Assembly (NCBI RefSeq): GCF_051622035.1 | Contig: NC_135356.1 | Coordinates: 20,449,685-20,513,684, forward strand | Source of the DNA: Arctopsyche grandis | Taxonomy: Eukaryota > Arthropoda > Insecta > Trichoptera > Hydropsychidae | DNA: 64,000 nt | Direction: 5' to 3' | Shown: in pieces, positions 36,481 through 47,887 of the stretch | Numbering within the stretch: position 1 is the first letter of the stretch | Layout: each line of letters starts with the position of its first letter | Translations under genes and position numbers: made by a program | The notes under the pieces: generated by a model | Told to the model about the DNA's origin: nothing | The model's input: only the letters and a program-made list of their open reading frames with translations | Databases searched by the model: none

Positions 36481-36559
36481 TTTGATCGATTTACGGTTTT
36501 TGTTTATTTATTGAAGTGCAAAAAATTTCTCTAAGGGGAACATTTCGTCAGTATCGATC

Positions 36560-36840
36560 GACCCTATCAGTTGCCGGAGGAATCTTTTTGGGGTTGCGGA
36601 AAATCGAACTGACGCACGCCGCGCAGAGCTTTCGAATTTTTTCGAGATGTTATTTCTGTACCTGTGGAAACTGGACGAGATGGTGTCTCGAAGATAGCTT
36701 GGGGTCGAGTGACCGGGGCCGAGGCCGGGGTCGATCCGCCCGCGCAGGCGCTCCGCCCTCTGGTCGCCAACTTGAGGGGGTGGGCGAAGGGAGGGAGTCG
36801 TTTCAATGGACCCCCCAAATTTGTACGCGCGCGACCTTCT
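36560..36840 (-). promoter_or_regulatory. GC- and CpG-rich block, possible 5' exon or promoter of DopEcR
   Basis: This 280-bp patch is strongly GC-rich and CpG-dense in an AT-rich neighbourhood. On the minus strand it contains CTGCGCGGGCGGATCG and ends at TTTCCACAG followed by GTACAGAAAT, which could be a splice donor. The DopEcR start codon, 2 kb further along the same strand, has a splice acceptor directly before it. That makes this patch a candidate non-coding first exon. Open frames on both strands show no known domain. Confidence 0.35.
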
Positions 36841-37019
36841 ATCCAACGACTTTTTTAATCTATTTACTTGAAATGATCTCATTTGAATGTGATTATAAAG
36901 GTTCGGTTGACGGGCGAACTGTGATGGCGCACAATATGCCTATAGGTTTTCTTACATACATATAATTTTTTTGGTTATATTTACAAATTGATAAGGAGTG
37001 TTACATTTTATTGTAAAAA

Positions 37020-37670
37020 ATTCGGGTGTGACCAACCCATGACTTTATCTATGCATTTGAGGAATATAAGAAGGTTACAAAACAAAATTCGATATTGAAC
37101 CGTACGGACAAATTATGAAATACTAATAACTATGACAGCATTTTCGATACAAATTAAGCGCAAATGTATGGAAACTTGCACAAGACAAAAGTTCTACTTC
37201 CGGTTGTCAGATTTTATTCAAATTTTTTTCTCGATTCTCTAGATTAAAAGTACTACTTCCGGTTCAAATAAAAATATTTAAAAAATATAAAATTATATAA
37301 ATTATTATTTCTAGTACATGTAAAAAAAATTCAGTCCGATTCAGTCAGTAGTTTGGGAGATAATTGAATTCAAAAAACTTAAAAAAAAAGAGGACACCTA
37401 TGTATAAGGGGAGGTACCATTTCCAGTCAACTTAAAAATTTGAAAAAAATTTTCGTCGTGTCGATAAGAATTTCAGTAACCGATACTAAGTTTCAGTTCG
37501 ACTAACGGTATTCAAAAAATCCTCAAAATACACAGACACACACACATTTTTTCTAGATCGTAAAAACGTGATCAGTAATCGATTTTGAGTTCGAATCGGT
37601 CAAAATCTCGAGTTCAAATTTTCGCATGATCACAAAACTTCATCTATTGTTACTACGTACATAGATAAAG
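37020..37670 (-). repeat. Interspersed repeat family R1, inverted copy
   Basis: Opens with GTGTGACCAACCCATGACTT, continues with AGGAATATAAGAAGGTTAC and ends with CATGATCACAAAACTTCATC then ATTGTTACTACG. These are the reverse complements of the motifs in 2515-3570, in the same order. It is shorter than that copy. No coding or terminal repeats. Confidence 0.6.
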
Positions 37671-38205
37671 TAAAAATTGTAATAATCAACCAACGAATAA
37701 ACACGTGTGTTTCATGGAACATCGGTTACAAAAAAGTTTTTTAAAAACATACCTCTTCTATAATTTGTATATAAAATTATTATTTTGAATAAAAATACAA
37801 ATAATTTTATTTTACTACCGCCATCTATGTTTAAAACTAAAAATTGGATAGACGTCATTCACTTTTCAGAAATTCAAATTTCAAACGCGTCTTACACGAT
37901 ATTTTTGCACCATCGTAATGGGGGAGGATCCATTTACTTATATTGATGACCAAAATGAGCAATATGGCAAAGTATGAAAACGATCGGATAAGAGGCAAAC
38001 TTTTTCTTGAATTTTAATCGTAAGTGAAACGTAAAGGAGGTATGTAAAAATAAAATGCAGACGGGTCTACATCACGGCACCGAAAGGTTGAAAGATCGAA
38101 AAAGTAAATATCGAAAAGCAAAGATCGAAAATCGAAAGATCTTAAGTCGAAAGATCAAAAAGAATGTATGCATGGTAAACGGTACTATGTACATATACAT
38201 ACATA
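37671..38205. other. Intergenic, with half of the CACCGAAA element
   Basis: From about 38062 (GGGTCTACATCACGGCACCG) to 38205 the sequence matches the left half of the 31987-32393 element, including ATCGAAAGATCTTAAGTCGA and CATGGTAAACGGTACTATG. The remainder is AT-rich. A GCCATCTATG motif at about 37820 recalls the 54-60 kb satellite core but is a single occurrence. Confidence 0.5.
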
Positions 38206-39559
38206 CAGTGGCGGATTGGCCATACAAGCGTACATGCCCGATGGCATGTGGGCCCCACTATCCGTTAGAAAATATGGGCCCTCAGTAAAATTAAATAACT
38301 TTTTAATTTAACTATTTCACGTGTGTAATAGTTTGGGTATTTCAACAAAACAAATTTCTTACGATATACACAAACAACTAATGCCTGCTTTAACAGCCCA
38401 AGGATCGGTTAACTTTTTTTATTAGGCTCGAAATGTAAGTTTCAACATTTGCGTGGGCCCTTTTACCGGGCCCATTTCCAACCTCAATATTATGCATATA
38501 CCAATACTTATGTAACAACTACCTACTGAAATAAAAATGGGAATAAACAAATTTCCCTGAATAATATAAACTGAATTGCTTAAAACAATTTTGATAGGAC
38601 GATTCATCATCAACCAGCGATTTAAATTTACTTCATACATACTTTCAAAATAACATTAACTCGCCCCCCTAAATTAAGGAATAGTGTGAATTTAGAAAAT
38701 ATTATGGATTTAATAATTAATGAGATACTATGGATCTATGAATGCTGCGTTTATTTCTTATGTACATATGTTACTTTTGGGTAACTAATAAAATAATCGC
38801 TGCTATGTGCTTTGAAAAAAAAAGATTTTATTATTTTGAAGCAAGTATATTTTGGTTTTTAAGTGGTATGCCATTAGTAACATTCTTAGAAATTGTTCAT
38901 CCCATGGAGCGAATCGTTAGAAAGGTCCCCTTTACTTTATTTTGTCTCAAAAACAGTATCGTTTATTTTTCCGAATGTTCGTATATTTTTTGATATAGTG
39001 ATACATTTTGATGGTCGATTTTTGTTAACCATGTGAAGATTTTTGGAAAAAAATTTTCGCGCTTTTTTGGCTTTTTACATAATATTTTTTTATAATTATT
39101 TTTTCAAAAATAAGCTTAATTTTTTCATATTTTATATTTTCCATTTTTATTCCGATATAAAAAAGATTTTTTGAAAAAAAATTCAATTTGACCAATCTTT
39201 GCCTGCCCCCCCCAAGAAATAGCTGAAATGACGTCCCTGATTGTTTTCTACCGAATTTAGTACCGAAAGTAAAAGCCGCTTTTATGCCGCATTATTTTAT
39301 GATGCATTATATGACAAGGATTAAAACGAAATATACAATGTAATTTATGGATCTATTTTGCTTTTGCCATTTTTCTTGTACCTAAATTTGTTTATTCCCA
39401 TTTTTGAAAATTTTATTTATTTTTTGCCCTTGATTTTTAGCGTGATGGAAAGAAGAAAATTTTGTTATATGGGGGGGGGGGGGACAAATTTTTTTAACCC
39501 TGGGTGGGGGCCCCCTTTGACTCCTGGCATGCACTGATTTCAGTCCCAGTCCGCCACTG
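38206..39559 (+). mobile_element. hAT element A of an inverted pair
   Basis: The left end is CAGTGGCGGATTGGCCATAC and the inverted right end CAGTGGCGGACTGGGACTGA. The 8-bp flanks CATACATA and TATACATA agree at 7 of 8. The same two ends, reversed, bound element B at 39808-41331, and long interior stretches match between them (for example CATTTGCGTGGGCCCTTTTA and its reverse complement). No intact transposase is visible; short frames are scraps. It also contains the decayed inner element that is complete in B, with one of its ends missing here. Confidence 0.8.
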
Positions 39560-39587
39560 TATACATACATATGTATATAATATATAT

Positions 39588-39745
39588 CAGTGGCATGCGG
39601 TAAAATTATCTCTCTTTTTGTCTAACAGTCTTGCTAAATGTGCGCGGGCAGGATACGGGAGGAAAAGCCTGTTCCTCTTGTATCCTGCTCGCGCAAATTA
39701 AGTGAGGCTGTATGACGGGGGGAGAGAGAGTTTTACCGCACGCCA

Positions 39746-39748
<3 letters not shown>
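39588..39748. mobile_element. Small CAGTGGCRTGCGG MITE, copy 2
   Basis: 161 bp between CAGTGGCATGCGGTAAAATT and the inverted right end CAGTGGCGTGCGGTAAAACT. It sits in the 248-bp spacer between hAT elements A and B. The copy at 32132-32298 is flanked by the same outer sequences. Confidence 0.75.

Positions 39749-39807
<59 letters not shown>
39749..39807. repeat. (TA)n microsatellite
   Basis: About 28 TA dinucleotides directly between the MITE and hAT element B; YIYIYI peptides read here are meaningless. Confidence 0.95.
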
Positions 39808-39810
<3 letters not shown>

Positions 39811-41328
39811 TGGCGGACTGGGACTGAAATCAGTGCATGCCAGGAGTCAAAGGGGGCCCCACCCAGGGTTAAAAAAATTTGTCCCCCCCCCCCATATAAC
39901 AAAATTTTCTTCTTTCCATCCCGCTAAAAATCAAGGGCAAAAAATAAATAAAATTTTCAAAAATGGGAATAAACAAATTTAGGTACAAGAAAAATGGCAA
40001 AAGCAAAATAGATCCATAAATTACATTGTATATTTCGTTTTAATCCTTGTCCTAGGTAAATAGAATGCATCATAAAAGAATGCGCCATAAAAGCGGCTTT
40101 TACTTTCGGTAGAAAACAATCAGGGACGTCATTTCAGCTTTTTCTTGGGGGGGGGGGGCAGGCAAAGATTGGTCAAATTGAATTTTTTTTCAAAAAATCT
40201 TTTTTATATCGGAATAAAAATGGAAAATATACAATATGAAAAAAATAAGCTTATTTTTGAAAAAATATCTTATGTAAAAAGCCAAAAAAGCGCCGCAGGC
40301 GAAAATTTTTTTCCAAAAATTTTCACATGGTCGCAAAATGGTTAACAAAAGTCGACCATCAAAATGTATCACAATAAAGTAAAGGCGAACTTTCTAACGA
40401 TTCGCTCAATGGGACGAACAATTTCCAAGAATGTTACCCAAGGCATACCACTTAAAAACCAAAATATATTTGCTTCAAAATAATAAAATCTTTTTTTTTT
40501 CAAAGCACATAGCAGCGATTATTTTATTAGTTACACAAAAGTAACATAATATAAGAAATAAACGCAGCATTCATAGATCCATAGTATCTCATTAATCATT
40601 AAATTCATAATATTTTCTAAATTCGCCTATTCCTTAATTTAGGGGGGCGAGTGCCCCCCCCAAATTACGTCCCTGAAAACAAAAAATGCATAATATTTTC
40701 AATTTATGTTAATCGAAAATCGAAATTTTGGGGAGGGGCCCCTATCCTATGTTTCTATATACATGGATGTGTCTAGATTAGGAATAGATTTTATATTCGG
40801 AAACTGTTTAAAATTGTGTATTTAAATCTTACTATATCGTCGAAGTATAATCAAATATTATTTTGAAAGTATGTATGAAGTAAATTTAAATCGCTGGTTG
40901 ATGATGAATCGTCCTATCAAAATTGTTTTAAGCAGTTCAGTTTATATTATTCACGGAAATTTGTTTATTCCCATTTTTATTTCATTAGGTAGTTGTTACA
41001 TAGGTTGGAAATATTACATAACCTTGAGGTTGGAAATGGGCCCGGTAAAAGGGCCCACGCAAATGTTGAAACTTACATTTCGAGCCTAATAAAAAAAGTT
41101 AACCGATCCTTGGGCTGTTAAAGCAGGTATTAGTTGTTTGTGTATATCGTAAGAAATTTGTTTTGTTGAAATACCCAAACTCTAGGTCCCAAAGTGCAAT
41201 ATCCTATAAATTTTTACACACGTGAAATAGTTAAAAAGTTATTTAATTTTACTGAGGGCCCATATTTTCTAACGGATAGTGGGGCCCACATGCCATCGGG
41301 CATGTACGCTTGTATGGCCAGTCCGCCA

Positions 41329-41331
<3 letters not shown>
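39808..41331 (-). mobile_element. hAT element B, inverted relative to A
   Basis: Starts CAGTGGCGGACTGGGACTGA and ends, inverted, CAGTGGCGGACTGGCCATAC. It inserted inside TA repeats, so the target duplication is TATATATA on both sides and is not diagnostic. At 1524 bp it is longer than A because the inner element at 40121-40675 is complete. It is otherwise the reverse complement of A with moderate divergence. Confidence 0.8.
40121..40675. mobile_element. Element nested in hAT B
   Basis: The left end is CAGGGACGTCATTTCAGC and the inverted right end CAGGGACGTAATTTGGGG. The 8-bp flanks AAAACAAT and AAAACAAA agree at 7 of 8. Element A carries the same insert with its distal end lost (about 38665-39240). 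The insertion therefore preceded the duplication that gave A and B. Non-coding, hAT-like by termini. Confidence 0.7.

Positions 41332-41384
<53 letters not shown>
41332..41384. repeat. (TA)n microsatellite
   Basis: About 26 TA dinucleotides directly after hAT element B; a similar run lies at 41634-41675. Confidence 0.95.
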
Positions 41385-41386
<2 letters not shown>

Positions 41387-41631
41387 CTCGCTTTTCATAT
41401 GTATTCATAGTAAACGAATATATGTATATGGTAAACAGACATATGTAAAATTTGATAATTGTGAATAAAGAAAATAGAAAAATGTAATAGTGGGGGAGCC
41501 TAGTACCAAAAGTAAACCGATTATTTTCCACATTGCAATCGCGCCCACGACAATCGTTGCCACGAAAATCGCAAATATGGAATATCTGGTTGTTAAAGTT
41601 CTCGTTAGTATGGCTATAGCACAAATCGTTA

Positions 41632-41679
<48 letters not shown>

Positions 41680-43060
41680 GTATGTATACAGTGCGCTTGG
41701 ATGGAATTTCGGGTGCCAGATTTTCCGTGATCGAGATTTTATTGACGTGTGTGGGATCGCTTTCCGCGGGATCGACATCGCGGGATTGGGAATCACCAAA
41801 CCGTTTGAAAATTACGCTAACTACCCTAACTACCCTAACTACGTAAACTACTCTAGCTACGCAAACTACCCTAACTACGCAAACTACTCTAGCTACGCAA
41901 ACTACCCGGAACCCGGTCAATTCGGCGACAAGGACAAATCGTCGATAGGTTTTACACGACACTGCGACTACTGGGCACCGTGACGGGTGGGCACTGCGTT
42001 ATTTCGGCCCTGCGTCAGCTCGGCGACAGTCGACTCGGTGACAGACAACTCGGCGACAGCCCGCTGGTGAAGTGGACGCCAAGCTTACGTAAACTCTGCG
42101 TTTTACAAGGAACGGCCGCGACCGTCCCCGTTATTGGAATTCCCGATGCACTGACAAATATTCTACCTACATACATATGCTTTATACCGCTTTATTTTTC
42201 GTTTCAGTTTTACCAATTTTTCGTAACAACACGAATCATACTATTCATTTTTTTCGCTATATTATATTAGATTTGCTGGAATTTTATATTAAACGTACTT
42301 TTATAAATACATGTGTAGCACCTTTTCACAAAAAATAATTGTAAGATGACAAATCATATGTACCTACATATTCTCCAAAATAATATAAAAGAAAAATGAT
42401 CGATTGAATCTTTCGCGCAGTGATTTTAGTTTGTTTTCAAATGGACACACTTTTTTTCTATTTTAAATGTTATGTTTCAGTTTTATCAATTGAATAAATT
42501 CACACCCTATTCTCAATTTTCTCAACACTGTAATAGTTATACATAATTAAATTACAAAACATTTTCTAGCAGCGATTCTCAAAGTTTTCATGATTATATA
42601 TTTTTTCAACGATGAAATACGTTTACGAAGAAAAAGCGAATACTTAGTAAATTATAGAGTAGATAACATAGTATGTACATACATGCATACATATATATTT
42701 TTGCGTTTTAGAAAAGAGTTTTCAAAACGACTTTTGACAACTGTTTCTCGAACTACTTTTTTTCTTGAGTGTATACATGACATGTTATACATACATATGT
42801 AAGGTTTTTCAACGGGTTTTTGCGATATCATAAATTCATGGCCCTCAAATTTGGTTTAAAATAATGCAATGTCGTAAATGATTTTATACCCTTTTATCCT
42901 TTTATTAAATTCAAATTATTCTGAAATGGTTTTCATTGTTTTTTTAAAACCTTTTCGATAAAATAAACGTTTTTTATTCAAAAAAAATGGCAAAGTTTCA
43001 AAGCGATCGGAAGAGTTTTAGGAGGTTTGTCCGAAACTAAGATAAACCTTGTAATTTTCA
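41385..43060. other. Intergenic with a GC-richer repeat patch
   Basis: 41385-41425 matches the right half of the 31987-32393 element. 41710-41760 matches the 13.8 kb dispersed repeat. A 9-bp tandem repeat on CTAACTACC runs from about 41815 to 41905 and makes an NYxNY-type frame, and CTCGGCGACAG-type 15-bp repeats occur at about 42018-42060. These frames look like repeat artefacts. The rest, 42170-43060, is AT-rich with no gene. Confidence 0.5.
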
Positions 43061-43065
43061 AATGT

Positions 43066-43313
43066 AAATGTAATAGCATGTAAATGTAAATGTAAATGTA
43101 AATGTAAATGTAAATGTAAATGTAAATGTAAATGTAAATGTAAATGTAAATGTAAATGTAAATGTAAATGTAAATGTAAATGTAAATGTAAATGTAAATG
43201 TAAATGTAAATGTAAATGTAAATGTAAATGTAAATGTAAATGTAAATGTAAATGTAAATGTAAATGTAAATGTAAATGTAAATGTAAATGTAATAGCAAA
43301 TGTAAATGTAAAT
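43066..43313. repeat. (TAAATG)n hexanucleotide array
   Basis: Roughly 40 copies of TAAATG, interrupted twice by TAATAGCA. All long frames on the minus strand here are translations of the hexamer. It may be a microsatellite expansion. Confidence 0.95.
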
Positions 43314-43704
43314 GTAATAGAATGGAAAGAATTTTTTCAATGTATGTATGTATTGTATGAATGCATGTATGTATGTTACATATTTTGAAAATTTTTAATT
43401 TAATATTTATTTTCATTATTCATCAATAAAAAGTAAATCAAAAAACTTTATTAATACTATGATTTGATGAATATACTAAACTAGTGTAGGGCCCGTTGAT
43501 TTCAACGGGTGGTTTTGAAAAGAAATTGAAACTCGAATAAAAATAAAGTTAAAGATATGGAATCGACTGGTTTCGGAAAGACAAAGGCACAAAAAAATGA
43601 AAATCGTCTTTATATATATGATATATGATAGTGGCGATTCTAGAATTGTTTTAATGTTGAGAGTTACAAATTTTAGACGTTTTGGATTTTCGTAAGATTT
43701 AAAA

Positions 43705-43780
43705 TAATCACACGGTTGATCCCATATTTTTTAAGATCATCGAAATCCGATGCAAAAATATGGGATCAACCGTGTGATTA
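43705..43780. repeat. Perfect 25-bp-arm hairpin
   Basis: TAATCACACGGTTGATCCCA followed by TATTT pairs perfectly with its reverse complement ending at 43780. The loop is about 26 bases. The arms are long enough for a precursor-like hairpin RNA or a MITE core. No flanking target duplication was found. Confidence 0.7.
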
Positions 43781-44211
43781 CCGTGGAAGTACTGCGTAAA
43801 AGACGATTTCAGTCCTATTAAATGTTCAATTCTTTTCATATATATCTCGAGACATAAAATCTTGTTTTCAGATAAGAAATTATGTAAGGTTGCAAATACT
43901 TCAGGTTGAGCATTTTCGATATACAGCAAAATAATAAAAATCTCGTAAAAAAAGCATTTGCTGAGCAATATTAGGGCAGTTTTCTGTATGGCCATCTTCC
44001 TGTACGACGAATTTTCGTGCGACAGGAGACCCACGCGCGCAATTTTCGTAGCGGTGGTTATCCTGGTAGCGATTCACATTTGGGATGTAATCATCGAACC
44101 CAATTTGGTTATTGTAAGATGTCCCGATATTCAGCCTGTGATTTTCGATTTCCAAAGAAAATTTATAAATCATTTCCAAAGAAAATTTATAAGAACCAAA
44201 GAGAGACATTA
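43781..44211. other. Intergenic DNA
   Basis: Several overlapping short open frames on both strands, none with a recognisable domain. AAGAAAATTTATAAATCATT is followed by a near copy (AAGAAAATTTATAAGAACCA) at about 44154-44197. No gene is supported. Confidence 0.45.
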
Positions 44212-44666
44212 TCTAATATATAATTTCGAAAGAGACTTTGTAAGTATGTAATGTTGATTGGTAACATCGAAAACAAATCAAAGTTTCTATCACGACGATT
44301 CGATATGGTTTCGATAGACGGCATTAAATCATGGGGGCGCGGAGGGGCGAAGCCCTAAAAGGCATCAGCTAAGGGGGGCGAAGCCCTAAACGGCAATTGC
44401 TCATGGGGGCGTGGATGGGCGAAGCCCTAGAAGGCAAAGGCTCAGGGGGGCGCCGAGGGCGAAGCCCTAGAAGGCAAAAAAAATTGATTTTTTTAAATTT
44501 TTTTTTGTTTTTTTTTATTTATTTTTTATTTTTATTTTTATTTTTTTTTTTAATTTTTTAAATTTTCTTTTAATTTTTTTTTTTAAATTAAATGTTTACT
44601 ATTAGCTTAGTCATGTTTAAGCGGTTTATATTATAAATACTGAGCGAAGCCGGGTAATACAGCTAG
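44212..44666 (+). mobile_element. Helitron-like non-autonomous element, copy 2
   Basis: Begins A|TCTAATATATAATTTCG and ends GAGCGAAGCCGGG, TAATACAG, CTAG|T. The last GC-rich stretch can fold as a short hairpin with a GAA loop. The 5' and 3' ends match copy 1 at 16509-17693 in the opposite orientation. The inside has three GGGCGAAGCCCTA-type minisatellite units and a long T-rich tract. It is 455 bp with no helicase coding. Confidence 0.7.
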
Positions 44667-44728
44667 TACATAATAATAATACATAGAACAATAAATAATA
44701 CATACAACAATAAAACAAAAAAAACACA

Positions 44729-44890
44729 TGTGGCGGCTCGCTATACGACATGGTCGATTTTGGTCACCTTCCTGCGAGTGGGGACCAACTCGACGTGTGT
44801 TCAGAGTAGCTACCTCACTCTGCCTTCAGCTGTCATAAATAAAGCACGTGCATCAACATGCCAGTCGTCTCATTCGTACATCCCCCATAC
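44729..44890. mobile_element. Possible LTR fragment
   Basis: Starts TGTGGCGGCTCGC, is GC-richer than its surroundings, and contains AAATAAAGCACGTG followed by a TCGTCTCATTCGTACA stretch, an arrangement like the R-U5 part of an LTR. I could not fix a TG..CA pair with a matching target duplication, so the call is tentative. Confidence 0.3.
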
Positions 44891-45606
44891 ACACAATATT
44901 AATATAAGAAGAGAAAAGAAAAGAAAAAATATGATTTTTAAAATTAATTGATTAAATAAATGAATTAATTAAAAATAAAATAAAATTCATTTAGCATTTG
45001 TATAAATTAGAAAAATGATGATGCAACAATTTTTTTAAACTATTTTTACTAATATTAAAAAAATCAAATTGGCTATAATAATAATAGAAGTGGCTTTAGG
45101 CATTATATTGTTGTCAAGTGACGATTGTCCACAGACATTCCTAAATAGTTTTAGCATCAGTCGTATTTGATGCTTGGTGGTCGACGTATGTCCGATAAAA
45201 ACTTCTCTGGGCAAGGGCAATGGGCAAGTGCATCGTTAAAAATTGCACGATGCATTAAAAAAGACACGATAAACAACATGGGATATATTTTTATACAAGA
45301 AAATTGATCATTTAAGTAACATATTATTCAATTAACATCATATTCATGAAAGCGTCATGGCAACAGCTAGCATTTGGCAATATCATACGCATACACGTAT
45401 AATATTGCGTAGTTACGGAAACGGTACGCTTGTACTGAAACAAGAAATATATTCGAAAGTTCGCTTCTATTATTATAAAATTTATCTGGTTACGACGCTC
45501 TAATAGGGTTTTATACAAAAAGTTTATGAATCATATTGCGAATTATCAAAATACTTCATACTTTTGTCCATTTATTAAAAAAATTCACACACGGCGTTGA
45601 ATTAAA
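44891..45606. other. AT-rich intergenic DNA
   Basis: No gene, RNA or element border recognised. Confidence 0.5.
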
Positions 45607-45610
45607 ATAA

Positions 45611-46074
45611 TGTAACGCGACGTTTTCCCACCGTCCCATAGGGCAACACTCGCCCTTTATTTCGAGTGGCCACCCAGGGAAAAGCCATATAGGCGCGCGC
45701 GCATGTGGAGCGCGCCCCTCTCACCAGCGATCTCCCGTCGAAGAAAGATCTCTTCTGTGCACGTCTCCAGGGGGAGACGGGGCCCAGAGATCCATCACCA
45801 TCCGTGCTGAAGAACCGCCGCGAGGTCGAGTGTAGCATCACTCCCTCCCCTGAGTTCCAGCCCAACTTCCCCTGCATTCCTCACGCCGTTTCCGGAGAAA
45901 CCTCAGCCGTGAGAGAACCGACCAGACGACTTGCAGTCAGGAACCTCCCCGACTATATACTTATATATATAACTATCCCAAGGTTAGTCCACGTTTCTAC
46001 ATAAATCGACTCTTGGAAGAATAACGACGTATAACACCCTCTGCATAAAGACGCGCGAAAATCCGTTCATTACA
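45611..46074. mobile_element. Solo LTR
   Basis: Begins TGTAACGCGACG and ends CCGTTCATTACA, so the tips TGTAA and TTACA are inverted. ATAA lies directly outside each end (45607-45610 and 46075-46078). The 464-bp unit is GC-rich relative to its surroundings and contains a TATATACTTATATATA stretch near 45953. No gag-pol or tRNA-primer site follows, so it is a solo LTR. The 4-bp duplication favours Ty3/Gypsy. The 99-codon and 91-codon frames inside are not genes. Confidence 0.7.
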
Positions 46075-46078
46075 ATAA

Positions 46079-47880
46079 TCATTTGTAATATTGATTTTGT
46101 ATTTTTTTCTAAATATTATTTATTTTTTAAATTTAAGGGGGGGGGAATGGTGCTCTCATAGCTCCCTCTGGCTGCGGCCGTGGACTGCAGTGTTTCCCTT
46201 ACCAAATTTTAGTAAAAATAAATGATCATATCTGGTTGTATTTGTATGCGTTACGACCTGGCCAATTGTCAGCGGGTATTGACAGCTGTTGTCATTGTCG
46301 GTCGGGTGTTCGCTGTGAGCTTTTGTCTGGAGCGGATTTTCATCCGTTTCCCATTGCGAAAATTTGCTTTCCCTTTGTTTCCTGCTAATTTGTGAGTTTT
46401 CAATTGAAATAAGATATTATTATAATCGAATCGCATTAAAACTACGCGTCGTTTTTTCGCATGCCATATATTTATTTCATTATTGATTTTATATATTACA
46501 TGAAATAAAATTGTGATAACGTTCTTATTATTAACACCTGTTTGTTGAGGGTGCATTTTCATTTTTGCTAAAACATCAAAATTATCCAAAGGATTAAAAT
46601 TTTGAGTACTTAATGGGGTCAAATTTTTTTTATCATATTCCTGTGCAAATAATGCATGGTCGATCTGATACAACAGTTATAAAACAGTAGACTTGTTATT
46701 TAAAACAAGCTCATATTCTTCGTCGGGGACGGGTCTTACATTGAAGGTTTCGAGCCGTCAGCGATTGTCTTTGTTTCCATATGGCGAATTTTTGCTTTGT
46801 TTCATTTTTTGTATCTACGCTAATTTTGTAAGTAAAATGCGAGTAGAACCTTCTAGAAACTCGTCCTTCTGTGAGACTGTATTTTGTTTATTTGTATAGA
46901 ATGTAATTGATGATGACGCTTCGCGATATTTTGCATCTTTCTGCTGTGAAGACGCAATATCTATTTATTAACATTTTTTATATGTGCTTACAATCTGCGT
47001 CATCGTTTGCGACCTTGCACGTGTCCTAACCTAATTCCCAATCTGCGCCTTTATCTGCACCCCTAAGTGATATTCTCTTCAAAATGCGATTTCTTAGAAT
47101 AGTCTCAATATTGCCTTCAAGATAAAAAAATTGGTTGTAATAACAACATATGATATTTTTGACTAGTCAAAGAAAATATCCATTTTTCATATCGATCGTA
47201 TTTGAAACGTATGTTCAAATGTTTTTAGCGTGTTAAAAGGGCGAGGCTGGGTTAGAGTCTATATTGTTTTTGCTAAACAGGAAGTAAAGATGCCATTTGA
47301 AGGAAAAATATCGTTATTGCATCCACCAAGGGCGTGGTCACATATGACTTGTATACATGCACCTATAGATGCATTAATGTTTGCATGTCTACTGACGTTT
47401 CCTTTATAAATATGTATGTACATATGTTATAAATGGACGTCTAGACTCCACGTCGTAGAAAGACTTAGCGCAAAGCTGCGCTTTTGAATATTCGTTTATA
47501 ATTTAATAATTCGGATTAAGCCATGAGAAAAGGGTGGAGGGGTGGTCTTGGGCGCCAAAATTGAATGCGAATTTTGATACTTATCAGTTATACAGGCACA
47601 TCCGAACATCGAGTGTACACACTTATACAAACTAATGCATACAAATACAAGGCATTTGCATGAATGACCTCTGGGTGTTGCAAACAGTCTAAGTAAAGTG
47701 ACTGTATAATTAATTATGATAAACATCGTGGTACGACTTGTCAACACATGGAAAGCTATTTTGCGGTGTATATATAGTAGCATATACCTAATTCGAAAAC
47801 CAAATTCGTCTGAAGAGATTCTCTTAGTAATAAAACAATACTGACCTCCTCCAGAATATATTTATATGAAATTCATATGA
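46079..47880. other. Intergenic DNA, no supported gene
   Basis: Two stretches (about 46310-46395 and 46740-46835) look like diverged copies of each other: both have TTTCC, GCGAA, TTTGCTTT and GCTAATTT in order. Otherwise mixed AT-rich sequence with several frames that show no domain. Confidence 0.4.
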
Positions 47881-47887
47881 ATTACAT

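Noticed and set aside
36508-36965. Overlapping frames of 124 and 149 codons in the GC-rich block
   Set aside because: No domain on either strand; open frames are expected by chance in GC-rich DNA. Kept only as a possible non-coding exon.
39606-41962. Frames containing YIYIYI stretches
   Set aside because: Translations of TA microsatellites joined to transposon sequence; no domain.
42978-43416. 120-132 codon frames rich in IY or LH
   Set aside because: Direct translations of the TAAATG hexanucleotide array.
43496-43530. GGGCCCGTTGATTTCAACGG hairpin as a Helitron end
   Set aside because: It has a hairpin near ACTAG but no matching 5' end nearby; left unassigned.
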